This document shows positions 34,889 to 43,550 of a stretch of DNA of 64,000 bases, in pieces. The stretch covers positions 1 through 64,000 of the forward strand of contig JANOHP010000015.1 in the NCBI GenBank assembly GCA_031406575.1, given 5' to 3'. How positions within the stretch are numbered: the stretch's first letter is position 1; each line of letters starts with the position of its first letter. Both the position numbers and the translations under genes were made by a program. Below the pieces are notes generated by a model. The model saw only the letters and a program-made list of their open reading frames with translations, had not been told where the DNA came from and did no database searches. Source of the DNA: Ga0077555 sp031406575 (GTDB taxonomy: Bacteria > Pseudomonadota > Alphaproteobacteria > Rhizobiales > Hyphomicrobiaceae).

Positions 34889-36148
34889 ATGGCTATCGAA
34901 ATCAAAGTACCCGCACTCGGGGAATCCGTCACCGAGGCGACGGTCGGAAAGTGGTTGAAGCAGGCGGGTGACGCGGTGACCGCCGACGAGCCGTTGGTCG
35001 AGCTCGAGACGGACAAGGTCGCGATCGAGGTGCCGGCGCCGGCTTCGGGCGTACTGGGCGAAATCGTGGTTGCGGAAGGGGAGACGGTCTCCATCGGCAC
35101 GGTGCTGGGCTTGATCAAAGAGGGGGCTGCGGCCCCGACCAAGCCTGCCACCGCGAAGGCGCCGGCCGCGCCTGCGCCCGCACCGCCGAGCAAAGCAGCG
35201 GCGGCCTCGGGTGCGGCGATGCCACCTGCTCCAGCGGCCCGAAAAATCCTGGAAGAAAAAGGTATTCCCGCCAGCGACGTTGCAGGCTCCGGGCGACGCG
35301 GACAAGTATTGAAGGAGGATGCGGCGACGGCCCAGCCGTCGGCTGCAAAGCCCGCGGCGCCTGCGCCTTCACCTGCCGCCTATGCACCGCCGCCAAGTGT
35401 TCCTGCTGCGATGCCTGCCGTGCGTGCTCCGTCGGCGCTGAACGATGCCTCGCGCGAAGAGCGCGTGCGCATGACGCGGTTGCGCCAGACGATCGCGCGC
35501 CGTCTCAAGGATGCGCAGAACACCGCCGCCATGCTGACCACGTTCAACGACGTGGACATGGGCGCGGTCATGAAAGTGCGCACTGAGTACAAGGATTTGT
35601 TCGAGAAGCGCCACGGCGTGCGCCTGGGCTTCATGGGCTTTTTCGTGAAAGCGTGTCTGACCGCGCTGCGCGAGATTCCCGCCGTCAATGCGGAGATCGA
35701 CGGCGCCGATATCATCTACAAGAATTACTACCACATGGGCGTCGCCGTCGGCACGGAGAAGGGTCTCGTCGTGCCCGTCGTGCGTGAGGCTGACCGGCTG
35801 ACGCTGGCCGAGATCGAGGGCCGCATCAACGATTTTGGTCGCCGCGCCCGGGACGGCAAGCTCGGCATCGAGGAGATGCAGGGGGGCACCTTCACGATCA
35901 CCAACGGCGGCGTCTACGGCTCTCTCATGTCGACGCCGATTCTCAACGCGCCACAGTCGGGCATTCTCGGCATGCACCGCATCGAGGAGCGACCCGTGGT
36001 GCGCGGCGGCCAAGTCGTCGTGCGGCCGATGATGTATCTGGCGCTCAGCTACGATCACCGCATCGTCGACGGAAAAGAAGCCGTGACGTTTCTGGTGCGC
36101 GTGAAGGAGTGCCTCGAAGACCCGCAGCGGTTTCTGCTGGATTTGTGA
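34889..36148 (+). CDS. sucB: 2-oxoglutarate dehydrogenase E2 (dihydrolipoyl succinyltransferase)
   Basis: The 419-residue protein has a lipoyl domain with Lys43 in ETDKVAIEV and Ala/Pro-rich linkers. A peripheral subunit-binding domain (AARKILEEKGIPASDVAGSG) follows, then the catalytic domain ending in SYDHRIVDGKEAV with the active-site His. It transfers succinyl groups to CoA. sucA ends 122 bases upstream. Confidence 0.96.
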   Translation: MAIEIKVPALGESVTEATVGKWLKQAGDAVTADEPLVELETDKVAIEVPAPASGVLGEIVVAEGETVSIGTVLGLIKEGAAAPTKPATAKAPAAPAPAPPSKAAAASGAAMPPAPAARKILEEKGIPASDVAGSGRRGQVLKEDAATAQPSAAKPAAPAPSPAAYAPPPSVPAAMPAVRAPSALNDASREERVRMTRLRQTIARRLKDAQNTAAMLTTFNDVDMGAVMKVRTEYKDLFEKRHGVRLGFMGFFVKACLTALREIPAVNAEIDGADIIYKNYYHMGVAVGTEKGLVVPVVREADRLTLAEIEGRINDFGRRARDGKLGIEEMQGGTFTITNGGVYGSLMSTPILNAPQSGILGMHRIEERPVVRGGQVVVRPMMYLALSYDHRIVDGKEAVTFLVRVKECLEDPQRFLLDL

Positions 36149-36185
36149 GAGGCGTGAGCGAACAAGGATCGGCGGACTCACCTCG

Positions 36186-36662
36186 ATGGATCGGTTGGCG
36201 TGGTTTGGTCCGTTGCGGTTTCCAGTGTTGATCGCGTTTCTCTGGATGCTGGGGCCGACGGTGTTCCTGGGGCATTCACTGTGGGGGCTGTTGCGACGGC
36301 ATCGGTTGCGGATGCGGGGCGTGCCCGTGGAGGCCGTGATTACCGCCGTCAACGTGTTCAGCGCGATCGACAGCGTCGACGAAGCCATGGTCGTTGATCT
36401 CGAACTCAGTTACGACGTGAACGGTCGGAGCTACGCTCATCGCGAAACGCGATCGGACCATCACAAGAAAAATTACGAGGCGGGTGGCGGCATCGAACTG
36501 CTCTATGAACGCGGCAATCCCGGCAACGTGATGGATGCAGAGCGACGGCCTTGGGACGATGTGATTGGCCCCGTGGTACTCAGTGTTTTGTTGTTCGTGT
36601 TCGTGGGATGGTTGTGGGTGTTTCTGTCCGGATTGAGTTGGCGGCTGGGGTCGCCAGGGTAG
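36186..36662 (+). CDS. DUF3592-like membrane protein between sucB and lpdA
   Basis: The 158-residue protein has an N-terminal membrane helix (FPVLIAFLWMLGPTVFLG), a soluble middle part resembling DUF3592 (VVDLELSYDVNGRSY, GGIELLYERGNPGNV) and a C-terminal helix (IGPVVLSVLLFVFVGWLWVF). The function of such proteins is unknown. It stands inside the 2-oxoglutarate dehydrogenase operon and is likely co-transcribed. Confidence 0.78.
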   Translation: MDRLAWFGPLRFPVLIAFLWMLGPTVFLGHSLWGLLRRHRLRMRGVPVEAVITAVNVFSAIDSVDEAMVVDLELSYDVNGRSYAHRETRSDHHKKNYEAGGGIELLYERGNPGNVMDAERRPWDDVIGPVVLSVLLFVFVGWLWVFLSGLSWRLGSPG

Positions 36663-36688
36663 ATGCAGTGCGCTGTTAGGAAAGAACG

Positions 36689-38095
36689 ATGTCCAACACC
36701 TACGATCTCGTCGTCATCGGCACGGGCCCCGGCGGGTACGTGTGCGCCATTCGCGCCGCGCAACTGGGCATGAAGGTGGCCGTCGTCGAGAAACGCAGCA
36801 CACACGGCGGCACCTGCCTGAACGTGGGCTGCATTCCCTCCAAGGCGCTGCTGCACGCGAGTGAGCTTTATGCCGACGCCGTGCATTCGTTCGCCGGTAT
36901 GGGGATCAAGGTGCGGCCGGAGTTGGATCTGGCGCAGATGCAGGTCTTCAAGGACGAGGGTGTCGCCGGCAATGTGCAGGGTGTGACGTTCCTGCTGAAG
37001 AAGAACAAGATCGACGCGTTCCATGGGCTCGGACGCATCGCGGGTGCGGGTCAGGTGGAGGTGACGCTGGCGACTGGTGGGACGCAGGCGCTCTCGGCCA
37101 AGAACATCGTCATCGCCACGGGGTCGGACGTGGCGCGGCTCCCCGGCATCGAGATCGACGAGCTGACGGTGCTGTCATCCACGGGCGCGCTGACGTTGCC
37201 AGTCGTGCCGCAACGCCTGCTGATCGTGGGCGCGGGTGTCATCGGGCTCGAGTTGGGATCGGTGTGGCGGCGGCTCGGCGCGGAGGTCGTCGTCGTCGAA
37301 TATCTCGATCGCATTCTGCCGGGCATGGATCTCGACGTGGCGAAGTCTTTCCAGCGCATTCTCCAGAAGCAGGGCTTCACCTTCAAGCTCTCGTCCAAGG
37401 TGACCAAGGTCGAAAAGACGCCGCCGCAAGGGCAGGCCGTGACGATCGAGCCAGCAGCCGGTGGCGCGGCGGAAACGATCGAAACCGATATCGTGCTGGT
37501 GGCCGTCGGGAGGGTGCCGTTGACGGACGGATTGGGTTTGGCCGAAGCCGGTGTCACGCTCGATAAGCGCGGACGCGTCGAGGTGGACGCGCATTGGCGC
37601 ACGAACATCGAAGGCATCTATGCCATCGGCGATGTCATCAACGGCCCCATGCTGGCCCACAAAGCCGAAGACGAGGGCGTGGCGCTGGCCGAGACACTGG
37701 CGGGGCAGGCGGGGCACGTGAACTACGGCGTCATCCCGAGCGTCATCTATACAGCTCCCGAGGTCGCCTCTGTAGGGCAGACTGAAGAAGAGCTGACAAC
37801 CGCCGGCATCGCCTATCGGGTCGGCAAGTTCGGCTTCATCGCCAACGGTCGCGCCAAGGTCAACAAGTCGACGGACGGGTTCGTGAAGGTGCTGGCGGAC
37901 GCCGCGACAGATCGCGTGCTGGGTGTGCACATCATCGGCCCGCACGCGGGCGAATTGATCGCGGAGGCCGCTGTGCTGATGGAATTCGGCGGCTCAGCCG
38001 AAGACTTGGCGCGCACGTGCCATGCCCATCCGACACTGGCCGAGGCCGTCAAAGAAGCAGCCATGGCTGTCGATAAGCGGGCGATTCATATGTGA
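36689..38095 (+). CDS. lpdA: Dihydrolipoyl dehydrogenase (E3)
   Basis: The 468-residue flavoprotein has the FAD site VVIGTGPGGYVCAIRAAQ, the redox disulfide GGTCLNVGCIPSKALLH, a NAD site around LLIVGAGVIGLELGSVW and the C-terminal active-site pair in CHAHPTLAEAVKEAA. It reoxidises lipoyl groups of the 2-oxoglutarate dehydrogenase complex encoded upstream. A good ribosome site (taggaaag) precedes it. Confidence 0.97.
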   Translation: MSNTYDLVVIGTGPGGYVCAIRAAQLGMKVAVVEKRSTHGGTCLNVGCIPSKALLHASELYADAVHSFAGMGIKVRPELDLAQMQVFKDEGVAGNVQGVTFLLKKNKIDAFHGLGRIAGAGQVEVTLATGGTQALSAKNIVIATGSDVARLPGIEIDELTVLSSTGALTLPVVPQRLLIVGAGVIGLELGSVWRRLGAEVVVVEYLDRILPGMDLDVAKSFQRILQKQGFTFKLSSKVTKVEKTPPQGQAVTIEPAAGGAAETIETDIVLVAVGRVPLTDGLGLAEAGVTLDKRGRVEVDAHWRTNIEGIYAIGDVINGPMLAHKAEDEGVALAETLAGQAGHVNYGVIPSVIYTAPEVASVGQTEEELTTAGIAYRVGKFGFIANGRAKVNKSTDGFVKVLADAATDRVLGVHIIGPHAGELIAEAAVLMEFGGSAEDLARTCHAHPTLAEAVKEAAMAVDKRAIHM

Positions 38096-38145
38096 GGGGT
38101 GGAGCCCTCGTGTTGGTTCACTACTTGCCGGCGACCATTTTTTTG

Positions 38146-38276
38146 TGGTTCCCCGGACGAAGCATGGGCCCGTAGGGACCATGTGTAGATCCGGGGTTTT
38201 TCCCGGTTCAGTTTGTACTGCACCGGGTAAAGGTCCCGGAAGGGCGAGCCACGGGCGCGGCCTCCGGGAAACCGAA
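38146..38276. repeat. Divergent palindromic repeat related to family B
   Basis: The right end (cgggcgcggcctccgggaaac) is nearly the reverse complement of the family B left end. The left end reads gttccccggacg, and a further inverted pair (atccggggtttttcccgg) lies inside. It fills the gap between lpdA and the convergent acyl-CoA dehydrogenase gene and may help end transcription. Confidence 0.6.
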
Positions 38277-38301
38277 GAATTGAATGGTCCTGGCGAGACC
38301 C

Positions 38302-39465
38302 TCAAGCAACCGCATCGATCAACCCACCCGCTCTCGCCAGTTCGCGCAAATGATGATCGGCGTTGCCGAAGGCGAGGTCGAGCATGGTGAGGCGTTTGAA
38401 GTAGTGGCTGGCTTTGTATTCCAGCGTCATGCCGATGCCACCGTGAAGCTGCACGGCGTCCTGGCCGATGTGGCGGCCCGAGCGGCCGATCTGCACTTTG
38501 ACGGCGTGCATGGCGCGGCGGCGCTCGGTGATGTTCTCCTCCTCGGCCATCATCGTCGCGAAGTAGACCATGCTGCGGGATTGCTCGAGGTGGGTGAACA
38601 TGTCTACGGAGCGATGTTGCAGCACCTGAAAGTTGCCGATGGGCTGGCCGAACTGCTTTCGCGTCTTGAGATACTCGACGGTGGCGGTGTGCAGCACATC
38701 CATGCAGCCGACCGCTTCGGAGGCTTGAAAGGCGATGGCTTCGTCGACGGTGTGCTCTAGGGCAGCAAGGCCCTTGGTCGGCAGGCCCAAAACGTCGTCG
38801 GCGGCAACCTTGACGCTTGAAAACGAAATGTCGGCGGCGCGCTGGCCGTCTTGCGTGGGATAGCCGCGTCGCGAGACGCCGGCCGATTTGCCATCGACAA
38901 GGAATAGGCCGATGCCGTCCTTGGCCCGGCGATCTCCCGAGACGCGCGCCGTGACGATGAGTGTGTCGGCGCTGTCGCCGTAGAGGACGACGCATTTTTC
39001 GCCTTCGAGAACGAAGCCGGTGTTGCCATCGGACTTGGCGGTCACACCCACATCGAACAGATCGAAACGCGATTGCTTTTCCTGGTGGGCGAGCGCGAAG
39101 GTCGTCTTGCCTTCGACGAGGCTCGGCACCAGGCGCGCGCGTTGCTCCGCGCTGGCGGCGTGGCGAAGAATGCCGCCGGCCAGGACGACTGTCGGAAAGT
39201 ACGGCTCGAGCGCCAGCGTGCGCCCGACGGCCTCGCCGACAATCATCATCTCGACGGGGCCTTGGCCGAGCCCACCGTCCTCTTCGGAAAATGGAATGGC
39301 GAGCAGCCCCTGGTCGGCCAGTTCTTTCCAGACGGCTTCGCTGTAGCCCTTCGGTTCTTTCATCAGGGCCGCGCGAGTCTTGACGACGTCGGGGTAGCGA
39401 CGGGCGAGTAGGCCGTTGACGCTGTCGGAGAGCAACCGCTGGTCGTCTGAGAGATCGAGATCCAT
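38302..39465 (-). CDS. Acyl-CoA dehydrogenase, small-partner type
   Basis: The 387-residue protein has the acyl-CoA dehydrogenase N-terminal helices (LDLSDDQRLLSDSVNGLL) and the C-terminal domain segment TRKQFGQPIGNFQVLQHRS. The C-terminus reads HGGIGMTLEYKASHYFKR and lacks the catalytic-loop motif of the xGGTxEIxR type. It follows a second acyl-CoA dehydrogenase on the same strand that has that motif, as in heteromeric FadE pairs of sterol-type degradation. The start is at MDLDLSDD. The ground upstream is repeat sequence. Confidence 0.9.
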   Translation of the reverse strand: MDLDLSDDQRLLSDSVNGLLARRYPDVVKTRAALMKEPKGYSEAVWKELADQGLLAIPFSEEDGGLGQGPVEMMIVGEAVGRTLALEPYFPTVVLAGGILRHAASAEQRARLVPSLVEGKTTFALAHQEKQSRFDLFDVGVTAKSDGNTGFVLEGEKCVVLYGDSADTLIVTARVSGDRRAKDGIGLFLVDGKSAGVSRRGYPTQDGQRAADISFSSVKVAADDVLGLPTKGLAALEHTVDEAIAFQASEAVGCMDVLHTATVEYLKTRKQFGQPIGNFQVLQHRSVDMFTHLEQSRSMVYFATMMAEEENITERRRAMHAVKVQIGRSGRHIGQDAVQLHGGIGMTLEYKASHYFKRLTMLDLAFGNADHHLRELARAGGLIDAVA

Positions 39466-39499
39466 AGGGGAATTCCTGGTCCGTGGGTCGGGGTCGCCG

Positions 39500-39551
39500 A
39501 GAGGTGTCGTGGGTACCCGCTTTCGCGGGCATGACGTCGAGGGTGGGGGAC
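39500..39551 (+). repeat. Palindromic repeat, family A copy 3
   Basis: The sequence gaggtgtcgtgggtacccgc followed by tttcgcgggcatgacgtcga matches the copies at 866 and 936. It lies in the 160-base gap between two acyl-CoA dehydrogenase genes of the same strand. Confidence 0.72.
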
Positions 39552-39626
39552 GGACTGCGGTGGCTAACTCGACTGGGTTGCTCGCGGGTTCCGGCGCAAT
39601 TCGAGTCACCGCATCCGGCCCGTCCC

Positions 39627-40832
39627 TCAGAACCCCAGAACGGCCTTGGCGATGATGTTGCGTTGGATTTCGTTGGTGCCGCCGTAGATCGACACCTTGC
39701 GGTTGTTGAAGTAGCCGGGCGCCGTGGGCGTGGCCCAGTCGAGCCCGACGGGGGGCTCGTTGTGGCCAATGTCGGGGTCCTGTGGATCGTAGGGGAGCGC
39801 CAGGGGCCCCGCAATTTCCATCAGCAGTTCAGTTGTGAGTTGCTGCAACTCGCTGCCTTTGATCTTGAGGATCGACGAGGCAGGATTGGGCTTGCCGCCG
39901 CGACCCTGGCCCCGCTCTTGGGAGATGACGCGCAACTGAGTCATCTCGAGTGCCTTCAATTCGACCTCGACGGCGGCGACCTTCTCGCGGAAGCGTTCGT
40001 CATCGCCCAGTGAGCCGTCGCCCGACGGCACGAGGCGTGCGAGTTCCTTGATGCGTGCGATGCGCATTTTCGACGTGCCCACGCGGGCGATGCCGGTGCG
40101 CTCGTTGCCGAGGAGAAACTTGGCGCAGTCCCAGCCGCGGTTCTCCTCGCCGACGAGGTTTTCGACGGGGACTTTGACGTTGTCGAAGAACACTTCGTTG
40201 ACTTCGGTGCGGCCTTCCATGGTGACGATCGGCCGAACTTCGATGCCGGGCGTCTTCATGTCGATCATGATGTAAGAAATGCCCAGCTGCTTCTTGGCGC
40301 CGGGATCGGTGCGCACGAGGCAGAAGATCCAGTCGGCGTACTGGGCGAGCGTCGTCCAGATTTTCTGACCGTTGACGATGTAGTGGTCGCCCTGGCGGAC
40401 GGCGGTCGTGGAGAGCGAAGCCAGATCCGATCCCGAGCCCGGCTCCGAGAAGCCCTGGCACCACCAGTCGTCGCAGGCGGCGATGCGGGGAAGGTGGTGG
40501 GCTTTCTGCTTTTCGGTGCCGATCTGGATGAGCACGGGGCCATGCATCGTCACGTTGAAGCCGACCGGAGGCGGCACGCCGGCGATCTGCATTTCCTCGC
40601 CGAATATGTAGAACTGGATCGAGGTCCAATCCTTGCCACCCCACTGGGTCGACCAGCCCGGCACGGCCCAGCCCTTGGCGTGCAGGCGTTTGTGGGCGGC
40701 GACGATGTCGTCCTTCGTCAATTCGCGGCCTTCGATGACTTTGCGGCGGATGGGCAGAGGGATCTCGTTTTGGAAGAACGAGCGCACTTCGGCGCGGAAG
40801 GCGTTTTCTTCGGGGCTGAAGCGCAAGTCCAT
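39627..40832 (-). CDS. Acyl-CoA dehydrogenase, large-partner type
   Basis: The 401-residue protein matches the FadE17/26-like branch. The motifs are CQGFSEPGSGSDLASL, GQKIWTTLAQYADW, the flavin and substrate loop FDNVKVPVENLVGEENRGW, and the C-terminal YGGTNEIQRNIIAK. It oxidises acyl-CoA to enoyl-CoA, passing electrons to ETF. The chain specificity is unknown. The start MDLRFSPEENAFRAEV fits the family. Together with the downstream dehydrogenase it probably forms one heteromeric enzyme. Confidence 0.93.
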   Translation of the reverse strand: MDLRFSPEENAFRAEVRSFFQNEIPLPIRRKVIEGRELTKDDIVAAHKRLHAKGWAVPGWSTQWGGKDWTSIQFYIFGEEMQIAGVPPPVGFNVTMHGPVLIQIGTEKQKAHHLPRIAACDDWWCQGFSEPGSGSDLASLSTTAVRQGDHYIVNGQKIWTTLAQYADWIFCLVRTDPGAKKQLGISYIMIDMKTPGIEVRPIVTMEGRTEVNEVFFDNVKVPVENLVGEENRGWDCAKFLLGNERTGIARVGTSKMRIARIKELARLVPSGDGSLGDDERFREKVAAVEVELKALEMTQLRVISQERGQGRGGKPNPASSILKIKGSELQQLTTELLMEIAGPLALPYDPQDPDIGHNEPPVGLDWATPTAPGYFNNRKVSIYGGTNEIQRNIIAKAVLGF

Positions 40833-40967
40833 TGGCGGTCTCCTCGGGTTATCGGGGCATTGAAGTGCAGCCCGGGGCGAAGTGCAATCGGGGAGTGGGG
40901 GGAGTAGGGAGTAGGGAGTTGGGCAAATTCAACGCTCGGCTTTCACGGACGACGATCGTATCGCGCC

Positions 40968-41145
40968 CTCCCCCTGTTTCCCGGACGTCGCGCCCGGGGC
41001 GCAGCGATTCGGGATCACGTGGGAGCACGGCATGGCTGGCGGTTCCAGCGCGCCGCTGCGCATGACCGCAGCGGCGCCAATTGAACCTCTCTTTCAGGCG
41101 GCGCGATCCCGGCTCTCGCATGCGCTCGGCCGGGAAACAGTGGGG
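40968..41145. repeat. Long palindromic repeat, family B copy 3
   Basis: The termini ccccctgtttcccgg and ccgggaaacagtgggg are near-perfect inverted repeats 150 bases apart. The inside includes gtcgcgcccgg and ccggctctcgcatgcgct, as in the copies near soxA. It fills most of the 403-base gap between the acyl-CoA dehydrogenase and the hydratase gene. That gap also has a G-rich stretch (gggagtggggggagtaggg) and no gene. Confidence 0.8.
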
Positions 41146-41235
41146 AAGGCGACAAGCCCTTGCATCCCTAGGACGGGAACTGATCCGCCCCAAGCGGCAA
41201 GACGTGGTGGGTTGGTCGATCGCCTCGCGGACAAT

Positions 41236-42090
41236 TCAAGCCGCCAGCGTGCATTTTCCGTTGTTGATGACGGTGACGTCGCGTTCTTTCAGGCGGCAGC
41301 GGAAGGAGACCACTTTGCCGTCGATCCAGCAGTCCGTGATAATCGTTTCGCCGGGGTAGACGGGTGAGGAAAAGCGCACGTCGAAGCCGGTGATCTTCGT
41401 GTGATCGTATTTGCAAACCTGGGTCAAAATCGCACGGCAGGCGGTGCCATAGGTGCACAGTCCATGCAGGATCGGCACCGGGAAGCCGACGCGCTTGGCG
41501 AGTTCGGGATCGGCGTGGAGCGGGTTCCTGTCGCCGTTCAAGCGGTAAAGCAGGGCTTGATCGATGCGGGTCTCGAGCGGAATGGAGATGTCGGGTTTGC
41601 GGTCGGGGATTTTGTGCGCCTCGAGGCCGGCGCCATTCGGTCCACCGAAGCCGCCGTCGCCGCGTGCGAAAGTCGTGGAAATCATCGTGTAGAGCGGTTT
41701 GTTGTCGGCAGCTGAGCGGACCGCGACCTCCGAATTGATGACGGCGCCCTTGCCGGCACCCTTATCGAAGGCGGAGATAACGCGGCTGTCGGCGATGACT
41801 TCGCCTTCCGGTTCGAGCGGACGGTGCAGAGTGAGGCGCTGCTCGCCGTGCACGACCTTGGTGTAGTCGTAGCCGCAGTCCTTGAGCAGCGGGATGCGGG
41901 TCAGCACCGTTGCGAGCGTGGGCACGGTCTTGAGCTTGGTCGCCTCGAAGGTGTAGGCGAGTTCGTTGGGATCATAGGGATCGCGCCCCATGCCCACGCC
42001 AACGGCGTAGAGCATGGTTTCGCGATCCGTATAGGTGAAGCGGTCGCCGGTACGCTTCAGAGACATGAGTTTTTCGTAGTTCAGGGCCAT
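41236..42090 (-). CDS. Enoyl-CoA hydratase 2 (MaoC-like, R-specific)
   Basis: The 284-residue protein has two hot-dog folds as in the hydratase-2 part of peroxisomal multifunctional enzyme. The C-terminal half holds the catalytic motif LNGDRNPLHADPELAKRVGF and PILHGLCTYG, with the Asp and His seen. It hydrates 2-enoyl-CoA to R-3-hydroxyacyl-CoA. The start MALNYEKLMSLK is chosen. The longer frame reads through short repeats. It pairs functionally with the SDR gene upstream. Confidence 0.92.
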   Translation of the reverse strand: MALNYEKLMSLKRTGDRFTYTDRETMLYAVGVGMGRDPYDPNELAYTFEATKLKTVPTLATVLTRIPLLKDCGYDYTKVVHGEQRLTLHRPLEPEGEVIADSRVISAFDKGAGKGAVINSEVAVRSAADNKPLYTMISTTFARGDGGFGGPNGAGLEAHKIPDRKPDISIPLETRIDQALLYRLNGDRNPLHADPELAKRVGFPVPILHGLCTYGTACRAILTQVCKYDHTKITGFDVRFSSPVYPGETIITDCWIDGKVVSFRCRLKERDVTVINNGKCTLAA

Positions 42091-42124
42091 GGGGGTGTTC
42101 CGTCGTGGGTGGTTGCGGGGGAAA

Positions 42125-42215
42125 TTGGTGAGATGGTGAGTGGTGAGGTCGTGAGTGGTGGGATGGCGAGGTGGTGGAACTGCCACTCACCACTGACCAC
42201 TCACCATCTCACCCC
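42125..42215. repeat. Inverted arms of GTGAGTGGT short repeats, copy 1
   Basis: The left arm (ggtgagatggtgagtggtga) and right arm (ccactcaccatctcaccc) are complementary over about 30 bases around a 20-base loop, both built from a GGTGAGTG-type unit. It lies between the SDR stop and the hydratase start, within one transcription unit. A related element is found at 49803. Confidence 0.8.
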
Positions 42216-42219
42216 CTTC

Positions 42220-43119
42220 TCAATCCAGATCGATGCCGTCCATGCCGGCGTTTTTGCGGATGCTGGGGAGCTGTTCGCGGAACAGGCGACCGGCTTCGCG
42301 CGGGTCCAGGGTCTGTGGCCGCTCGTCGCCGCGCCGCCAGCCTTCGAGCACGGCGATGCGGCCGAAGCCTGCTTGGAACACTCGGCCCGTGATGTCCTGC
42401 GCCTCTTCGCTGCAGAGATAGACGACGGTCGGCGATACCCATTTGGGATCGCGCATGGCGAGTTGCTCGGGCGTCAGCTCGCGCAGGCCCTCGGTCATGC
42501 GCGTCTGGGCCGAGGGCGACAGCGCGTTGACGGTGACGCCGATGCGGCGCAGTTCACGCGCGGCAATCACGGTGAAAGCGGCAATGCCAGCCTTGGCGGC
42601 ACCGTAGTTGGTTTGGCCGACGTTGCCGTAGAGGCCCGACGTCGAACTGGTGTTGATGATGCGGCCTTTCACCGGCCCGTTGATCCTCTTCGATTCTTCC
42701 CGCCAGTAGGCGGCGGCATGGCGAGACGGGGCAAAGGTCCCCTTCAGATGCACTTGGATTACCGAATCCCACTCCAGCTCGGTCATGTTGACGAGCATGC
42801 GGTCGCGTAGAATGCCGGCGTTGTTGATCAAAATGTCCAGCTTGCCGAAAGTGCTGATGGCGTGGTCGATCATGCGCTTCGAGCCGTCCCAGCTCGAGAC
42901 GTCTTCGCCGTTGACGATCGCCTCGCCGCCCATCTTTTTGATCTCGGCCACGGTCTGGGCGGCGTAGCTGTCGTCGCGCCCGGAGCCGTCGACGTTGGCG
43001 CCGATGTCGTTGACCACGACCTTGGCGCCTTCTTTAGCGAGCAACAGGGAATGCTCGCGGCCCAGACCTCGCCCCGCACCGGTTACAATTGCCACGCGTC
43101 CATCACACAACCCTGCCAT
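42220..43119 (-). CDS. Short-chain dehydrogenase (3-hydroxyacyl-CoA dehydrogenase-like, HSD17B4 type)
   Basis: The 299-residue SDR has the cofactor motif VTGAGRGLGREHSLLLA, an NNAG-type segment (ILINNAGILRD), a catalytic Ser in NTSSTSGLYG and the Tyr/Lys pair in NYGAAKAG. The long C-terminal part resembles the dehydrogenase domain of peroxisomal multifunctional enzyme 2. Alongside hydratase 2 it would give the R-specific steps of beta-oxidation. A ggagg ribosome site precedes the ATG. Confidence 0.91.
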   Translation of the reverse strand: MAGLCDGRVAIVTGAGRGLGREHSLLLAKEGAKVVVNDIGANVDGSGRDDSYAAQTVAEIKKMGGEAIVNGEDVSSWDGSKRMIDHAISTFGKLDILINNAGILRDRMLVNMTELEWDSVIQVHLKGTFAPSRHAAAYWREESKRINGPVKGRIINTSSTSGLYGNVGQTNYGAAKAGIAAFTVIAARELRRIGVTVNALSPSAQTRMTEGLRELTPEQLAMRDPKWVSPTVVYLCSEEAQDITGRVFQAGFGRIAVLEGWRRGDERPQTLDPREAGRLFREQLPSIRKNAGMDGIDLD

Positions 43120-43198
43120 GCGCCCGTCCTCCACCTGTCGATCTTTTGGACAGTGTGCGACGGCAACCGTGGCAAAGGCAATGGCGATGCGCGGGCGG

Positions 43199-43435
43199 CT
43201 ATTTTTTGGTGGCCGGCGCGGTCGCGCTCGGGTTGGTCTGCACGGAGATCCGCACATTGCCGTAACCGAAGTAGACGAGTGCACCGAAAATAACTGTGAA
43301 CAGGATAGCGGTGGCCAAGGCGTTGACGAACCGGTTGCTGAAGGTCAAGGCGTTGCCGATCAAGTCGACGACGAACACCACGACGGCAGCAAGGAGCACC
43401 GGCTCCATCCAGAAATATTCAGGGGGCAGAAACAT
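43199..43435 (-). CDS. Small membrane protein, unknown function
   Basis: The 78-residue protein has two predicted membrane segments (WMEPVLLAAVVVFVVDLIG and ALATAILFTVIFGALVYFGY) and a short polar tail. A ggagg site stands before the ATG at 43435. It lies between the sirtuin and SDR genes on the same strand. I recognise no family. Confidence 0.68.
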   Translation of the reverse strand: MFLPPEYFWMEPVLLAAVVVFVVDLIGNALTFSNRFVNALATAILFTVIFGALVYFGYGNVRISVQTNPSATAPATKK

Positions 43436-43550
43436 TGGTGTCCTCCGTTGCTCGCGCCCACGCACAACCTCGATCGAGTTGATCTGGTGCGAGCCCCGAG
43501 CGAGGCGGAACGCAGCAACACAGCAAAAAGTTCCTGGTCGCCACACGAAA

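Noticed and set aside
37994..39814. 606-codon minus-strand frame over the acyl-CoA dehydrogenase
   Set aside because: It reads the wrong frame of the dehydrogenase gene and contains the translated palindromic repeat (MPAKAGTHD), a known sign of a spurious protein.
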